A stretch of DNA of 64,000 nucleotides, taken from CAMCTV01 sp964420985. GTDB lineage: Bacteria; Bacteroidota; Bacteroidia; Flavobacteriales_D; Sanyastnellaceae. Under the pieces are notes generated by a model. That model saw only the letters and a list, made by a program, of their open reading frames with translations, did not search any database and was not told where the DNA came from. The translations under genes were made by a program, and so were the position numbers. The stretch lies in the NCBI GenBank assembly GCA_964420985.1, contig CAYQUT010000010.1, positions 19,247 to 83,246 on the forward strand, written 5' to 3'. Positions 51,913 through 61,141 of the stretch are shown here, piece by piece; position 1 is the stretch's first letter; each line of letters opens with the position of its first letter.

Positions 51913-53868
51913 ATGAGTGAAAGCAACCCCAATTCGGCCAATTATACCGCCGCCAATATCCAAAGCTTGGAAGGGATGGAGCACGTGCGCATGCGCCCTG
52001 CCATGTACATCGGAGATATCGGCGCCAGAGGGTTACACCATTTGGTGTATGAAGTAGTGGACAACTCCATTGACGAGGCTTTGGCCGGCTATTGTGATAC
52101 TGTGTATGTTACCATCAATGAAAACAACAGCATTACCGTAGAAGACAATGGTCGTGGTATCCCAGTAGACATGCACGCCAAGGAAGGGGTGTCTGCCTTG
52201 CAAGTGGTCATGACCAAAATTGGGGCAGGTGGTAAGTTTGACAAAGGCTCCTACAAAGTATCAGGTGGTCTGCACGGTGTTGGGGTGAGCTGCGTAAATG
52301 CACTTTCAACACATATGCGCACTGAAGTGTTCCGCGAGGGAAAAATTTATGCGCAAGAGTATTCCATTGGTAAACCACTGTTCGCAGTGCGCGAAGAAGG
52401 AACAACGGATAAAAAGGGAACGCGCCAAACTTTCCAGCCGGATGCTACCATCTTTGATGTATTAGAATACAACTACGATACTTTGGCCAACCGCATGCGG
52501 GAATTGGCTTTCTTGAACAAGGGAATCAAAATACAATTAACCGATCGCCGTGAGACCAATGAAGACGGATCTTTCAAAGGCGAGTTGTTCCAGAGCACAG
52601 AAGGATTGTCAGAGTTTGTTCGCTTCATTGATCAAAGTCGTCCCAACATCATTCAAAAGGTCATCCACATGGAGCGCACAGACGGGCCTATCCCTGTAGA
52701 AGTGGCCATGGTGTACAACGATTCTTTCAATGAAAATATCTATAGCTACGTCAACAACATCAATACCCATGAAGGGGGAACGCACTTGCAAGGTTTTCGC
52801 CGTGGTTTAACCACCACCTTGAAAAACTTTGCAGAGAAAAGTGGATTGTTGGACAAATTGAAAATTGAAATTTCTGGTGACGATTTTCGTGAAGGATTAA
52901 CCGCCATTGTTTCTGTTAAGGTTCAAGAACCACAATTTGAGGGACAAACCAAAACCAAGTTGGGCAACAAGGAAGCGGTTGCTCCCGTGAGCCAAGTGGT
53001 TTCGGAAATGTTGGAAGCCTATTTGGAAGAGCATCCCAATGATGCCAAGGCCATTGTAGGTAAAGTTGTTTTAGCGGCCCAGGCACGTGTAGCAGCGCGC
53101 AAGGCGCGTGAGATGGTGCAAAGAAAAGGAGTGGGAACAGGAGGTGGCTTGCCAGGTAAGTTGGCCGACTGTTCAGAGAAAGATCCAGTGAAATCAGAAT
53201 TGTTCTTGGTAGAGGGTGACTCAGCCGGTGGAACAGCCAAACAAGGTCGCGACCGTGTGTTCCAAGCCATTTTGCCATTGCGTGGTAAAATCTTGAATGT
53301 CGAGAAAGCCATGCAACACAAGATTTTGGAGAATGAAGAGATCAAGAATATCTACACGGCCTTGGGTGTATACATTGGCACGGAAGACGACAGCAAGGCG
53401 TTGAACTTGACCAAGCTTCGTTACCACAAGATTGTCATCATGTGTGATGCGGATGTGGATGGATCGCACATTGAAACATTGATTTTAACCTTCTTCTTCC
53501 GCCACATGAAGGAGTTGATAGAAGGTGGACACATTTACATTGCCACGCCACCGTTGTATTTGGTGAAAAAGGGCAACAAGGCGGAGTATGCATGGAATGA
53601 AGAGATGCGTGATAATTTGATTGCGGAAATGAAAGGGGCAGGGCAGGAGAGCAGTGTCAACGTTCAGCGATACAAAGGTTTGGGAGAGATGAATGCGGAG
53701 CAGTTGTGGGAAACAACCATGAACCCAGAGAAACGCACCTTGCGCAAAGTAACCATTGAGAATGCTGCAGCATGTGACCACGTCTTCTCCATGTTAATGG
53801 GAGACGATGTGCCACCACGTCGCGCCTTCATCGAGGCCAACGCCAAGTATGCCAAGATTGACGCGTAG
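51913..53868 (+). CDS. gyrB: DNA gyrase subunit B
   Basis: 651 residues. GHKL ATPase motifs are EVVDNSIDEALAG, VEDNGRGIPVD and GGLHGVGVSCVNALS; the transducer domain follows, then the TOPRIM domain with EGDSAGGTAKQGRD and the metal site MCDADVDGSHI. C-terminal QRYKGLGEMNAEQLWETTMN is typical of GyrB rather than ParE. With GyrA it introduces negative supercoils. Length is normal for short-form GyrB of Bacteroidota. No intein or insertion is seen. A terminator follows. Confidence 0.95.
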   Translation: MSESNPNSANYTAANIQSLEGMEHVRMRPAMYIGDIGARGLHHLVYEVVDNSIDEALAGYCDTVYVTINENNSITVEDNGRGIPVDMHAKEGVSALQVVMTKIGAGGKFDKGSYKVSGGLHGVGVSCVNALSTHMRTEVFREGKIYAQEYSIGKPLFAVREEGTTDKKGTRQTFQPDATIFDVLEYNYDTLANRMRELAFLNKGIKIQLTDRRETNEDGSFKGELFQSTEGLSEFVRFIDQSRPNIIQKVIHMERTDGPIPVEVAMVYNDSFNENIYSYVNNINTHEGGTHLQGFRRGLTTTLKNFAEKSGLLDKLKIEISGDDFREGLTAIVSVKVQEPQFEGQTKTKLGNKEAVAPVSQVVSEMLEAYLEEHPNDAKAIVGKVVLAAQARVAARKAREMVQRKGVGTGGGLPGKLADCSEKDPVKSELFLVEGDSAGGTAKQGRDRVFQAILPLRGKILNVEKAMQHKILENEEIKNIYTALGVYIGTEDDSKALNLTKLRYHKIVIMCDADVDGSHIETLILTFFFRHMKELIEGGHIYIATPPLYLVKKGNKAEYAWNEEMRDNLIAEMKGAGQESSVNVQRYKGLGEMNAEQLWETTMNPEKRTLRKVTIENAAACDHVFSMLMGDDVPPRRAFIEANAKYAKIDA

Positions 53869-53885
53869 ACTTAAAAGACAACAAA

Positions 53886-53915
53886 AGAAAAAGCCCTGCA
53901 ATGCGGGGCTTTTTT
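53886..53915 (+). terminator. Terminator after gyrB
   Basis: Stem AGCCCTGCA/TGCGGGGCT (one G-T pair) flanked by A and T runs. Confidence 0.88.
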
Positions 53916-53924
53916 ATTCTGTAC

Positions 53925-54055
53925 CATATGGGCACCTGCCCCGCGTCTCGCTTCGCTTCCCGCGGGTCACCGCGCTATCCGCTCTATCTTGGGCTCACTC
54001 GGGTCACTCCGTTCCCCTCCCTCCCCCAAGGATGCCGCTGCTATCGCTGGTGCAA
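53925..54055. repeat. GC-rich intergenic element, probable dispersed repeat
   Basis: This stretch is far richer in G and C than its surroundings and has no gene-like frame. It contains CCGCGGGTCACCGCG-type inner palindromes, a TATCTTGGG facing CCCAAGGAT and the pair GCTATCCGCTC / GCCGCTGCTATCG. The same word order is, to my recollection, found in intergenic repeats of other Flavobacteriales. A single copy is in this window. It sits between the gyrB terminator and the end of the opposing DUF1801 gene; the last 55 bases are AT-rich and empty. Confidence 0.5.
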
Positions 54056-54111
54056 AATCGAATATGAAATTCCGAATGAAAGGAAAAAATGGGTAATTAA
54101 TTTGCGAATGC

Positions 54112-54537
54112 TTAAATGTTTCCTTTTATTACCTCCCTCACCAACTCCCTCAATACCCTCTCATCCACATCTTTCATCTTTCCAAATCGTATGGCATATC
54201 CTGTTATCTTGGCTTTACCCAGTCGAGTGCCCAGAAAATCATTCAGAAAATTTTTGTCTTTTAAACCCAAAATGTGAATGGAGAGTCCCGTGCTGTTGGC
54301 ACTAATGCCCAATCTAAATGTATCCTGGTGCCTGCCATCAGCATAATGCAATCGGCAGTTTCCAAATCCAATCGTGGGGTTGGCTACAACCTTTCCCTCC
54401 GCATTCTTTCCATCAAAGAAGTGCAGCTGAGCTTTTGGGATTTCATTCCTTATGAAATCAAATAGTAGCCTTAGCTCTTCTCCTTTTTCCTTAGGTAGAG
54501 CATTGAGATGATGGTCTATTTGTTCCTCAATTTTCAT
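54112..54537 (-). CDS. DUF1801-domain protein
   Basis: 141 residues, whole-length DUF1801/YdhG-like fold: an N-terminal helix pair (EEQIDHHLNALPKEKGEELRLL), IRNEIPKAQLHFFDGKN and the C-terminal KMKDVDERVLRELVREVI. Function of the family is not settled. Its start overlaps the end of the upstream methyltransferase gene by four bases (ATGA), so it is translationally coupled to it. No motif identifies an active site. Confidence 0.85.
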   Translation of the reverse strand: MKIEEQIDHHLNALPKEKGEELRLLFDFIRNEIPKAQLHFFDGKNAEGKVVANPTIGFGNCRLHYADGRHQDTFRLGISANSTGLSIHILGLKDKNFLNDFLGTRLGKAKITGYAIRFGKMKDVDERVLRELVREVIKGNI

Positions 54538-55274
54538 TTTGTTTTATTTACCCAAAACACATCCTCTAGCGGATTTAGTCCCCAGTTGTTTTCGGATTTT
54601 ATTTTTTGTCTGTTGACTTTAAAACCAGCTTCCTCTAACCGTTGAACATAATCCAATCCATATATTCTGACATGATCACGCTGTCCAAAATGTTGCTCAC
54701 GATCCTCTGGAGATTGTATAGTCTTGTCCTCGAAAGTCTTTTCTAGGATGAGCGATATGGGAACTTGCAAAACCGCGCTACCTCCCGGTTTGAGTACCCG
54801 GTAAATCTCACCCATCGCTCGTTGATCGTCCTCTATGTGTTCCAAGACATGATTGCAGATAACCCAATCAAAGGTTTTGGCCTCAAAGGGAAGTTGCGTG
54901 ACATCCATGTGTAGAACAGTAGCAGGATATTGATACCCTTCCATGTGTCGATCTCCTTGTATGTAGCTAAGGGGTTGTTGCTGGGCAATCCACTTTGATA
55001 AGTTGTATTCTGGTGCAATGTGCAGAATTGTTTTTTGGGCCCAATCTTGGCTTTTCAATTGTTGGTTGAGGAAGGCAAATACCAATCGCTCACGATCATT
55101 GCTGCCGCACTGATGACATACGTTTTTCCTTCTCCCTGCTCCTATGATGTCCAGTGATTTATTCACCTCTGCATCCACCCCTGAATAGGCCCAATCCCTG
55201 CATTTATAGTCACACAACGGACAAAGATAGGTTGTTCCTGAGTACAATATTTTTTTGATGATTTTTTTGATCAT
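54534..55274 (-). CDS. SAM-dependent methyltransferase with N-terminal zinc ribbon-like region
   Basis: 246 residues from the ATG at 55274; a TTG at 55283 is in frame. The N-terminus has two cysteine pairs, CPLCDYKC and CHQCGSNDRER, a probable zinc ribbon seen in some wall/polysaccharide-linked methyltransferases. The Methyltransf_11 core follows with VICNHVLEHIEDDQRAMGEIYRVLKPGGSAVLQVP. The SAM-binding loop is unusually short (ILHIAPEYNLSKW). Substrate unknown. It leads the DUF1801 gene in a two-gene operon. Confidence 0.83.
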   Translation of the reverse strand: MIKKIIKKILYSGTTYLCPLCDYKCRDWAYSGVDAEVNKSLDIIGAGRRKNVCHQCGSNDRERLVFAFLNQQLKSQDWAQKTILHIAPEYNLSKWIAQQQPLSYIQGDRHMEGYQYPATVLHMDVTQLPFEAKTFDWVICNHVLEHIEDDQRAMGEIYRVLKPGGSAVLQVPISLILEKTFEDKTIQSPEDREQHFGQRDHVRIYGLDYVQRLEEAGFKVNRQKIKSENNWGLNPLEDVFWVNKTK

Positions 55275-55370
55275 GCCGCCCAATTCAAAGTCAATTATAT
55301 GAGAAACCAGTTTCCATGCAATTTATGAATTTCTCCGAGAAAGGAAAGGTATTGTCGAATGGGGTATTAA

Positions 55371-55392
55371 AAAACCCGCCGAAGCGGGTTTT
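55371..55392 (-). terminator. Terminator after the S46 peptidase gene
   Basis: Nine-base-pair stem AAAACCCGC/GCGGGTTTT with loop CGAA (read as TTCG on the minus strand), 15 bases past the stop; A and T runs flank both sides. Confidence 0.9.
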
Positions 55393-55406
55393 AACAAGAG
55401 CGAAGT

Positions 55407-57665
55407 TTACTTCTTTTTCTTAGGATCTTTTTTAGGTGCTGCCGCAGGATCCGGTTGTAGTTCTGGCTCAACCTTAGGTGGCATTTCAAGCATTTTTTCT
55501 TCCACAGTAGGAGTGTGATAGTAGGTCAACTCGTCCACAATGTTCTTGCCTCCCATCAATTTCTCCACAACAAACAACACATAACGGATGTCCACACAGA
55601 TGGTTCTTTGCAAATCTTTTTCATAAGCAATGTCTCCACTCATGGCCTCCCAGTTTCCGTCAAATGCCAATCCAATCCAATTGCCATTGGCATCCATCAC
55701 AGGACTTCCCGAGTTTCCTCCGGTGATATCCAAATCACCAATGAAGCAAGTTACCAATTCGCCTTTTTCATTGGCATATTGACCAAAATCTTTGTTCTTG
55801 ATCAACTCCACCAATTTGTCCGGAACAACAAATTCAGGATTGCTGTTGTCCCATTTTTCCAATATACCATTGGTGGTAGTGTAATAATCATAAATCAAAG
55901 CATCCGCTGCCTTGTAGTTCTTGATTTTACCATAAGTCACACGCATGGTGCTGTTGGCGTCAGGCGCCAATTGTCTGGTTTCCATCTTGCGATAGCCCGC
56001 AACAAATTCACGGTATCCTTTGTTGAATTTTCCAATAGGATTCTTGGCTCTAATTCCGTCAGCAAACTCAGCTGAGGCCGCAGCAATTTGTATTCCCAAA
56101 TCTTTATTCAAAGCCTTTTCTGATGGTTCTGCCAAGAAGTTCTTCAAGTAAACATCATTCATCACCATGCTGGTTTTGAATATCTGCGCAGCCAATTTGG
56201 CCGTGTTGTTTTTGTATTTCTTGGCCAATACTGTTGTCATCCATTCAGGATGTTGCGCCGCATCAATGTTCTTTCTGAACAAATCCACCAACGCTACAAA
56301 AACAGCCTCGTCTACTTGTGCATTGTATTCTTTTTTGAAAGCTTCCTGTCCTGCTAAAATTTCTTTTTCCATTTCAGCACGCTTGGCCTTGTCCATTTCT
56401 TTGGCATAGGCAGTCAATGCTCCTTTCAATTCTACGGCATGTCCCATGAACTCAGCGCCACCAGCCAAACACAATCCGGCATAAGTAGACAATACAACTT
56501 GGCTATCCCATTCGCTGTGGTACTCTTTGATGTTACCCAAGGCATTGCCATATTGTTTTTTACGATCCGCATCACCCGCCTCAACCCAATTGTGAAACTG
56601 ATTTTCAATCTTTAATTTCTTTGATTTAACATCTAACTTTTTCAAACCTTGTGTTTGTCCAATGTAGTATTTCCAGGTATTGGCGATGCTGGCATACTTG
56701 GCCGCATACATCAAACGGATAGCAGGATCTTCATCCATGAATTTTTTCCAAGTCTCAAGCTTGGTACCAAAGCCATTGATGATGGCAGGATTGCGACCAT
56801 TGATTGCTTGCTCAATACCAAATGAGGTAAGGTAACGACTGGTTCTTCCTGGATATCCCATGATCATGGCATAGTCACCTTCCTTCACTCCTTCAATATT
56901 GGTCTTTAAGTGGTACTTGCTTTGGTAAGGTCTGTTGTTCACTGAATAAGGCGCAGGCTCATTTTTCTCATTGGCATAAATGCGAATCATGCTGAAGTCG
57001 CCGGTGTGTCTTGGCCACATCCAGTTGTCGGTATCACCGCCAAATTTTCCAACGCTTTCAGGAGGATTACCTACCAATCGGATGTCATTGTAGGTTTGGT
57101 AAACAAAGAGGTAAAACTCATTGCCATAGAAGAATGATTTGACTTCAGGCTCATACTTGCCATCCATCTTATTGCGACCAACAATCTCTTTAGATTTTGC
57201 TGCAATGGCTTTGTCGCGCTCTTGCTCTGTCATCTCGGGTTTAACTACTCCCAAAACTTCAGCAGTAACATCTTCCACGCGGATCAGAAAGCTAATAGCG
57301 AAATTGGGGATCGGCAATTCCTCTTCAAAAGACTTGGCACAGAATCCATCTTGCAAGTAATTTTTATCGACAGTAGACAAGGTTTGAATGCCATCATAGG
57401 CGCAGTGGTGGTTGGTAAAAACCAATCCTTGCGCACTCACTACTTCTCCAGTACAACCACCATAGTTCAATCTTACAATGGCATCTTTCAAGCAAGCTTG
57501 ATTGATGTTGTAAATTTCGTCTTGTGTAAGATTCAGACCCATGTTGGTCATCTCAGCGTGCTGAATGCGATTCAGCAACGCCACCACCCACATGCCTTCT
57601 GTAGCACTGGCCAGCATAGACAACGACACGGCTATCGTTGTCATCCATAGTTTTAATTTATTCAT
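55407..57665 (-). CDS. S46-family dipeptidyl-peptidase (DPP7-like)
   Basis: 752 residues with a signal peptide (KLKLWMTTIAVSLSMLASA). The catalytic His is in TNHHCAYDGIQ, and Ser in GNSGSPVMDANG. S46 specificity is set by the residue 18 after the Ser: Gly gives DPP7 (hydrophobic P1) and Arg gives DPP11 (Asp/Glu). Here the segment is FDGNWE, so Gly and a DPP7-like enzyme is expected. It removes N-terminal dipeptides in the periplasm. A Pro/Lys tail (EPELQPDPAAAPKKDPKKKK) follows the catalytic domain. Its start overlaps the DUF6438 gene by eight bases. Confidence 0.93.
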   Translation of the reverse strand: MNKLKLWMTTIAVSLSMLASATEGMWVVALLNRIQHAEMTNMGLNLTQDEIYNINQACLKDAIVRLNYGGCTGEVVSAQGLVFTNHHCAYDGIQTLSTVDKNYLQDGFCAKSFEEELPIPNFAISFLIRVEDVTAEVLGVVKPEMTEQERDKAIAAKSKEIVGRNKMDGKYEPEVKSFFYGNEFYLFVYQTYNDIRLVGNPPESVGKFGGDTDNWMWPRHTGDFSMIRIYANEKNEPAPYSVNNRPYQSKYHLKTNIEGVKEGDYAMIMGYPGRTSRYLTSFGIEQAINGRNPAIINGFGTKLETWKKFMDEDPAIRLMYAAKYASIANTWKYYIGQTQGLKKLDVKSKKLKIENQFHNWVEAGDADRKKQYGNALGNIKEYHSEWDSQVVLSTYAGLCLAGGAEFMGHAVELKGALTAYAKEMDKAKRAEMEKEILAGQEAFKKEYNAQVDEAVFVALVDLFRKNIDAAQHPEWMTTVLAKKYKNNTAKLAAQIFKTSMVMNDVYLKNFLAEPSEKALNKDLGIQIAAASAEFADGIRAKNPIGKFNKGYREFVAGYRKMETRQLAPDANSTMRVTYGKIKNYKAADALIYDYYTTTNGILEKWDNSNPEFVVPDKLVELIKNKDFGQYANEKGELVTCFIGDLDITGGNSGSPVMDANGNWIGLAFDGNWEAMSGDIAYEKDLQRTICVDIRYVLFVVEKLMGGKNIVDELTYYHTPTVEEKMLEMPPKVEPELQPDPAAAPKKDPKKKK

Positions 57666-58200
57666 GATTGTTATTCGGGTTAATTAAGTTCCATTTTGTT
57701 TTTTCTATTTCACCATCCAACCAAAGGGCAAGATTCTTCAACTCTTGAGGAGTTTGGTATCGGCACTTAATGGTGTGCAAATGGTTTCCCTTGGTGTACC
57801 CAAGGTACATGGAGGGCAAATCCGTTACTTGTGGGTTGTCAAACTTCGTGGGTAAATCATAGAAATGAAGCGCAGCCATTTTGTCTTCCATCGCCTTCAA
57901 GATATCTACGGACCATTCAGACTTGAAGTCCCCCAATTGGGCTACATTTTGTCGACCATTGTAATACACTTCACCATCCATTTTAACCACCAACGTAAAA
58001 GTGGGGCATGCACCAAAACAGGGTGTCTTTTTGTACAACAAAAGAGTGTCGTGCAAATCAGTAGAAGGTTGTAAATAACGTTCCATGGGTTGTGGTGCAT
58101 GTTTCGCTTCGTTTCGTGGCAAACGACCACTGCGCAGACAACCAGTGGATAGGCTCGTTACCACAAGCGCAATGGAGAGAAATAAAATGAATGGTTTCAT
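57658..58200 (-). CDS. DUF6438-domain lipoprotein
   Basis: 180 residues. The lipobox Cys is in LSTGC (residue 21). The DUF6438 motif LYKKTPCFGACPTFTLVVK and GEVYYNGRQNV are conserved among Bacteroidota lipoproteins; its role is unknown. It starts one base inside the yidC stop and ends inside the S46 peptidase start, so the three form an operon. Confidence 0.85.
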   Translation of the reverse strand: MKPFILFLSIALVVTSLSTGCLRSGRLPRNEAKHAPQPMERYLQPSTDLHDTLLLYKKTPCFGACPTFTLVVKMDGEVYYNGRQNVAQLGDFKSEWSVDILKAMEDKMAALHFYDLPTKFDNPQVTDLPSMYLGYTKGNHLHTIKCRYQTPQELKNLALWLDGEIEKTKWNLINPNNNHE

Positions 58201-60077
58201 TATTTTAATTTCTTCTTTTGATCTTCCAACTTTTTCTTTTGAGCGTTTTGCATTTCCTCTAATCGCTGTTGAAAGCTGGATTTCTTCACAGGCTTTTTCT
58301 TGTTTTCTTCAATTGAAGCGCGAATGGCGTCTTCATCAATGAAATATTTTTTGATGGCCCACATTTGACCAATCGACATCATGTTGGCTACGAAATAATA
58401 CATGGTCAAGCCGGAAGGCATGCTATTGAAAAAGAACAGCATCATAAAGGTGAAGATGTTCATCATTACATTCATGTTGGGCATTCCGGGCTGAGTCATG
58501 GCCGGTTGTGAACTCATGTTCATCTTGGTATAGATGAAAGTAGAGGCCGTCATGAGCAGGGTGAACAAGCTGACGTGGGCTCCATAAAAAGGAATATCAA
58601 AAGGCAAATTCAAAATGCTGTCATAGGCTGCCAAATCCTCAGCCCACAAAAAGCTTTTGCCTCGCAATACAATTTCTGCAGGGAAAAAACGGAACATGGC
58701 ATACAACACCGGCATTTGAATCAAGACAGGAATACATCCAGCAAAGGGACTAACACCTAGCTGCTTGTACAATGCCATTTGCGCCTGCTGCTTTTCCATC
58801 GGATCTTTGTTCTCGAACTTCTTATTCAACTCATCCAACTCCGGTTTGATGGAACGCATTTTAGCGCCATTCAATAAATTTTTCCAAGTAATGGGGAATA
58901 ACACCATTTTGATAATCAAGGTAACAATCAAGATGATGATTCCAAAACTGCCAATCCACGAGGAAAGGAACCAGAACAAAGGACGAACGGCATATTTGTT
59001 CACCCATCCAATGATGCCCCATCCGTAATCGATGATGCGGTCAAACTCGGCCACTTGTGTAGCATCCAATAGTCCTTGCTCATTGGGTCCAAAGAAAAAC
59101 TGAATTTGATTTTGCCCAGTGCTGAGATCCAAGGGAAGTTGTGCACTAAAAATTTTGGTGTGAAGCGTGTCATTTTCGGGTGACATCACACGAAGCAAGG
59201 CATTTTCTCCAAATCCATTGTTGGCCACAACAGCAGCGCTGAAATAGTTTTGCTTGAAAGCTACCCAATTGATTTTTTCTTCCACCATCTTTTCATCTCC
59301 TGCCGTCTCACTCAAATAGTCGCGGTCTTTTCCCATTGGGGTAAAGAAAATCGAGCTACGGCTTCTTTCACTTTGAATTCCTTTCTCATTGTGCATACCC
59401 GCTGTTTGCCAGTGCAATTGAAACGAGTTGGAGGCATTTTCCCAGTTGTTGTCCAAATTGGATTTCTTGACATTGCATTGCAGCAAGTGTGAACCTGGAG
59501 CCAAACTGTAGGTAACCGCGAATTGTTTTCCGGAGCTATCGGCCAATGTCAAGGTTAATGACTGTTGACCATTTACATCTTTCACTATTTCGTTGGCTTT
59601 AAAGACAAAACGCCAAGATCCTTGTTCGCCTTTCTGTTTGTCTTTCCAAACCCAATTCATCTGATTTTGGGCAGGATCCCACAATTGAATGTCTTTTTTA
59701 CCCCAATAGGTTTTGTATTCCGCAGACTTGAGTGAAACGTCATGAATAGAGGCTCCTTTGTGGTTAATGACAACCTTAATTTTGTCATTCTCTAAAACGG
59801 ATTGCCCCGCTTGGGCAAAAACCTGGGCACCAAACACGCCATATTTTTCAGTGGCTTGTGAGGAAAGGACAGAGGGAACTGCCTGAGAGGTGACCTGAGC
59901 ATTATTGGCGGATGGAGAATTGGTTGTATTGGCTTTGACCTCTTTGGGCTGGTTGGCCGCTGCTATCGCCTGTTGTTCTGCCTCTTCCTGAGCTGTTTTG
60001 GCGTTGTACCAAGAAACACCAAAAGCCAAGGCCAACATAAGGACCAGACCAATGATGGAGTTTTTATTGAATTCCAT
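58200..60077 (-). CDS. yidC: Membrane protein insertase YidC
   Basis: 625 residues from the ATG at 60077 (an in-frame ATG 57 bases upstream gives a longer, less likely start). The first helix (NSIIGLVLMLALAFGVSWY) is followed by a large periplasmic beta domain, then the conserved 60 kDa core with KMVLFPITWKNLLNGAKMR, LGVSPFAGCIPVLIQMPVLYAMFRFFP and GLTMYYFVANMMSIGQM. The tail is highly basic (KKKLEDQKKKLK), as in ribosome-binding YidC. It inserts membrane proteins with or without SecYEG. It heads the yidC-DUF6438-S46 operon. Confidence 0.95.
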   Translation of the reverse strand: MEFNKNSIIGLVLMLALAFGVSWYNAKTAQEEAEQQAIAAANQPKEVKANTTNSPSANNAQVTSQAVPSVLSSQATEKYGVFGAQVFAQAGQSVLENDKIKVVINHKGASIHDVSLKSAEYKTYWGKKDIQLWDPAQNQMNWVWKDKQKGEQGSWRFVFKANEIVKDVNGQQSLTLTLADSSGKQFAVTYSLAPGSHLLQCNVKKSNLDNNWENASNSFQLHWQTAGMHNEKGIQSERSRSSIFFTPMGKDRDYLSETAGDEKMVEEKINWVAFKQNYFSAAVVANNGFGENALLRVMSPENDTLHTKIFSAQLPLDLSTGQNQIQFFFGPNEQGLLDATQVAEFDRIIDYGWGIIGWVNKYAVRPLFWFLSSWIGSFGIIILIVTLIIKMVLFPITWKNLLNGAKMRSIKPELDELNKKFENKDPMEKQQAQMALYKQLGVSPFAGCIPVLIQMPVLYAMFRFFPAEIVLRGKSFLWAEDLAAYDSILNLPFDIPFYGAHVSLFTLLMTASTFIYTKMNMSSQPAMTQPGMPNMNVMMNIFTFMMLFFFNSMPSGLTMYYFVANMMSIGQMWAIKKYFIDEDAIRASIEENKKKPVKKSSFQQRLEEMQNAQKKKLEDQKKKLK

Positions 60078-60160
60078 GTAATCGTTAAAAAATGAATAGT
60101 GTGCAAAAGTCGTAATCTTCGCGCCTTTGAACAACTTTTTTAATCAACTTTGTGACCCAG

Positions 60161-61141
60161 ATGCAAAACATTTCCAAAAGAGTCATTTTACCCCGCTTGA
60201 TTATATCGATGATCATGGTTGGCCTTTTGTTTGTTTTGTCTTTGCTCTACGGCGCTGCTGGGTGGACATGGGAGTTGGAGCATTGGTCATCTCCTATATT
60301 TTGGGAACTTCGATTGCCCCGCAGTCTGATGGCCTTATTGGCCGGCGCAGGATTGGCATTGGCGGGTTTTTGGATGCAGCTCTTGTTTAAAAATCCCTTG
60401 GCTAGTCCATCTGTTTTGGGCGTAACCAACGGAGCCTCGTTGGGAGTGGCCTTTGTGACCATGGCCGCTGAGCGAGTTTGGGGGCATAATTTCCCGGAGC
60501 TTACGCTAGTGGCCGCGTTTGTGGGTGCGATGTCGGTCTTGCTCCTTTTGACCGTGGTACGAGCCCGTTTGAGCAATCTGACCTCTCTGCTCATCTTCGG
60601 AGTAATGCTGGGGCATTTGGCAGGGGCATTGGAAACTATTTTTCAAAGGGCCGCTGCTCGAAATGATTTGCCCAATTTGATTTATTGGTCCATGGGTAGT
60701 TTTACCAAAGTAGCCATGTGGCAAGTCGTGGTATTGTTTTTCTGCTTGGTCGCAATGGTCGGTTTGGTTATCAGGAGACACCGTGATGTGGATGTATTTT
60801 CTTTGGGTGAGACCATTGCGTTGTCGATGTCAATATCTCCAAGAAGTGTTTCAAACCTTTTGATATTTTGTTCAGGTGTGTTGACCGCCTTCATCACCGC
60901 TTTTTGCGGTCCTATTGCCTTTATTGGATTGGCAGCGCCTCATTTGGCCAAGTTGTGGTGGCCTTTTAGAACACAACGCAAACTTATTCCTGCCATTGTT
61001 ATTACGGGTATCATTATCGCTTTGTTCTGCGATGTATTGGTTCGGTTTACAGATTTGCCCATTAATGCCATTACCTCGCTCATTGGAGCACCTTGGGTGA
61101 TGTGGTGGCTTTATCAAAACAAGAATCAAAAGCATGGATAG
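60161..61141 (+). CDS. FecCD-family ABC transporter permease
   Basis: 326 residues from the ATG at 60161 (a GTG at 60152 is in frame). About nine hydrophobic segments; WELRLPRSLMALLAGAGLALAG, LASPSVLGVTNGASLGV and FCGPIAFIGLAAPHLAKLW are signature regions of siderophore/haem/cobalamin permeases. It would form a homodimeric pore for an iron-type substrate. No substrate-binding protein gene is adjacent. The ATPase gene starts eight bases before its stop. A CAACTTTG, one base off the -7 box, precedes it. Confidence 0.92.
   Translation: MQNISKRVILPRLIISMIMVGLLFVLSLLYGAAGWTWELEHWSSPIFWELRLPRSLMALLAGAGLALAGFWMQLLFKNPLASPSVLGVTNGASLGVAFVTMAAERVWGHNFPELTLVAAFVGAMSVLLLLTVVRARLSNLTSLLIFGVMLGHLAGALETIFQRAAARNDLPNLIYWSMGSFTKVAMWQVVVLFFCLVAMVGLVIRRHRDVDVFSLGETIALSMSISPRSVSNLLIFCSGVLTAFITAFCGPIAFIGLAAPHLAKLWWPFRTQRKLIPAIVITGIIIALFCDVLVRFTDLPINAITSLIGAPWVMWWLYQNKNQKHG

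Noticed and set aside
51913..53868. Topoisomerase IV subunit ParE instead of GyrB
   Set aside because: The motif set (GLHGVGVSCVNALS, QRYKGLGEMNAEQLWETTM) fits GyrB better, though an alignment with both would settle it.
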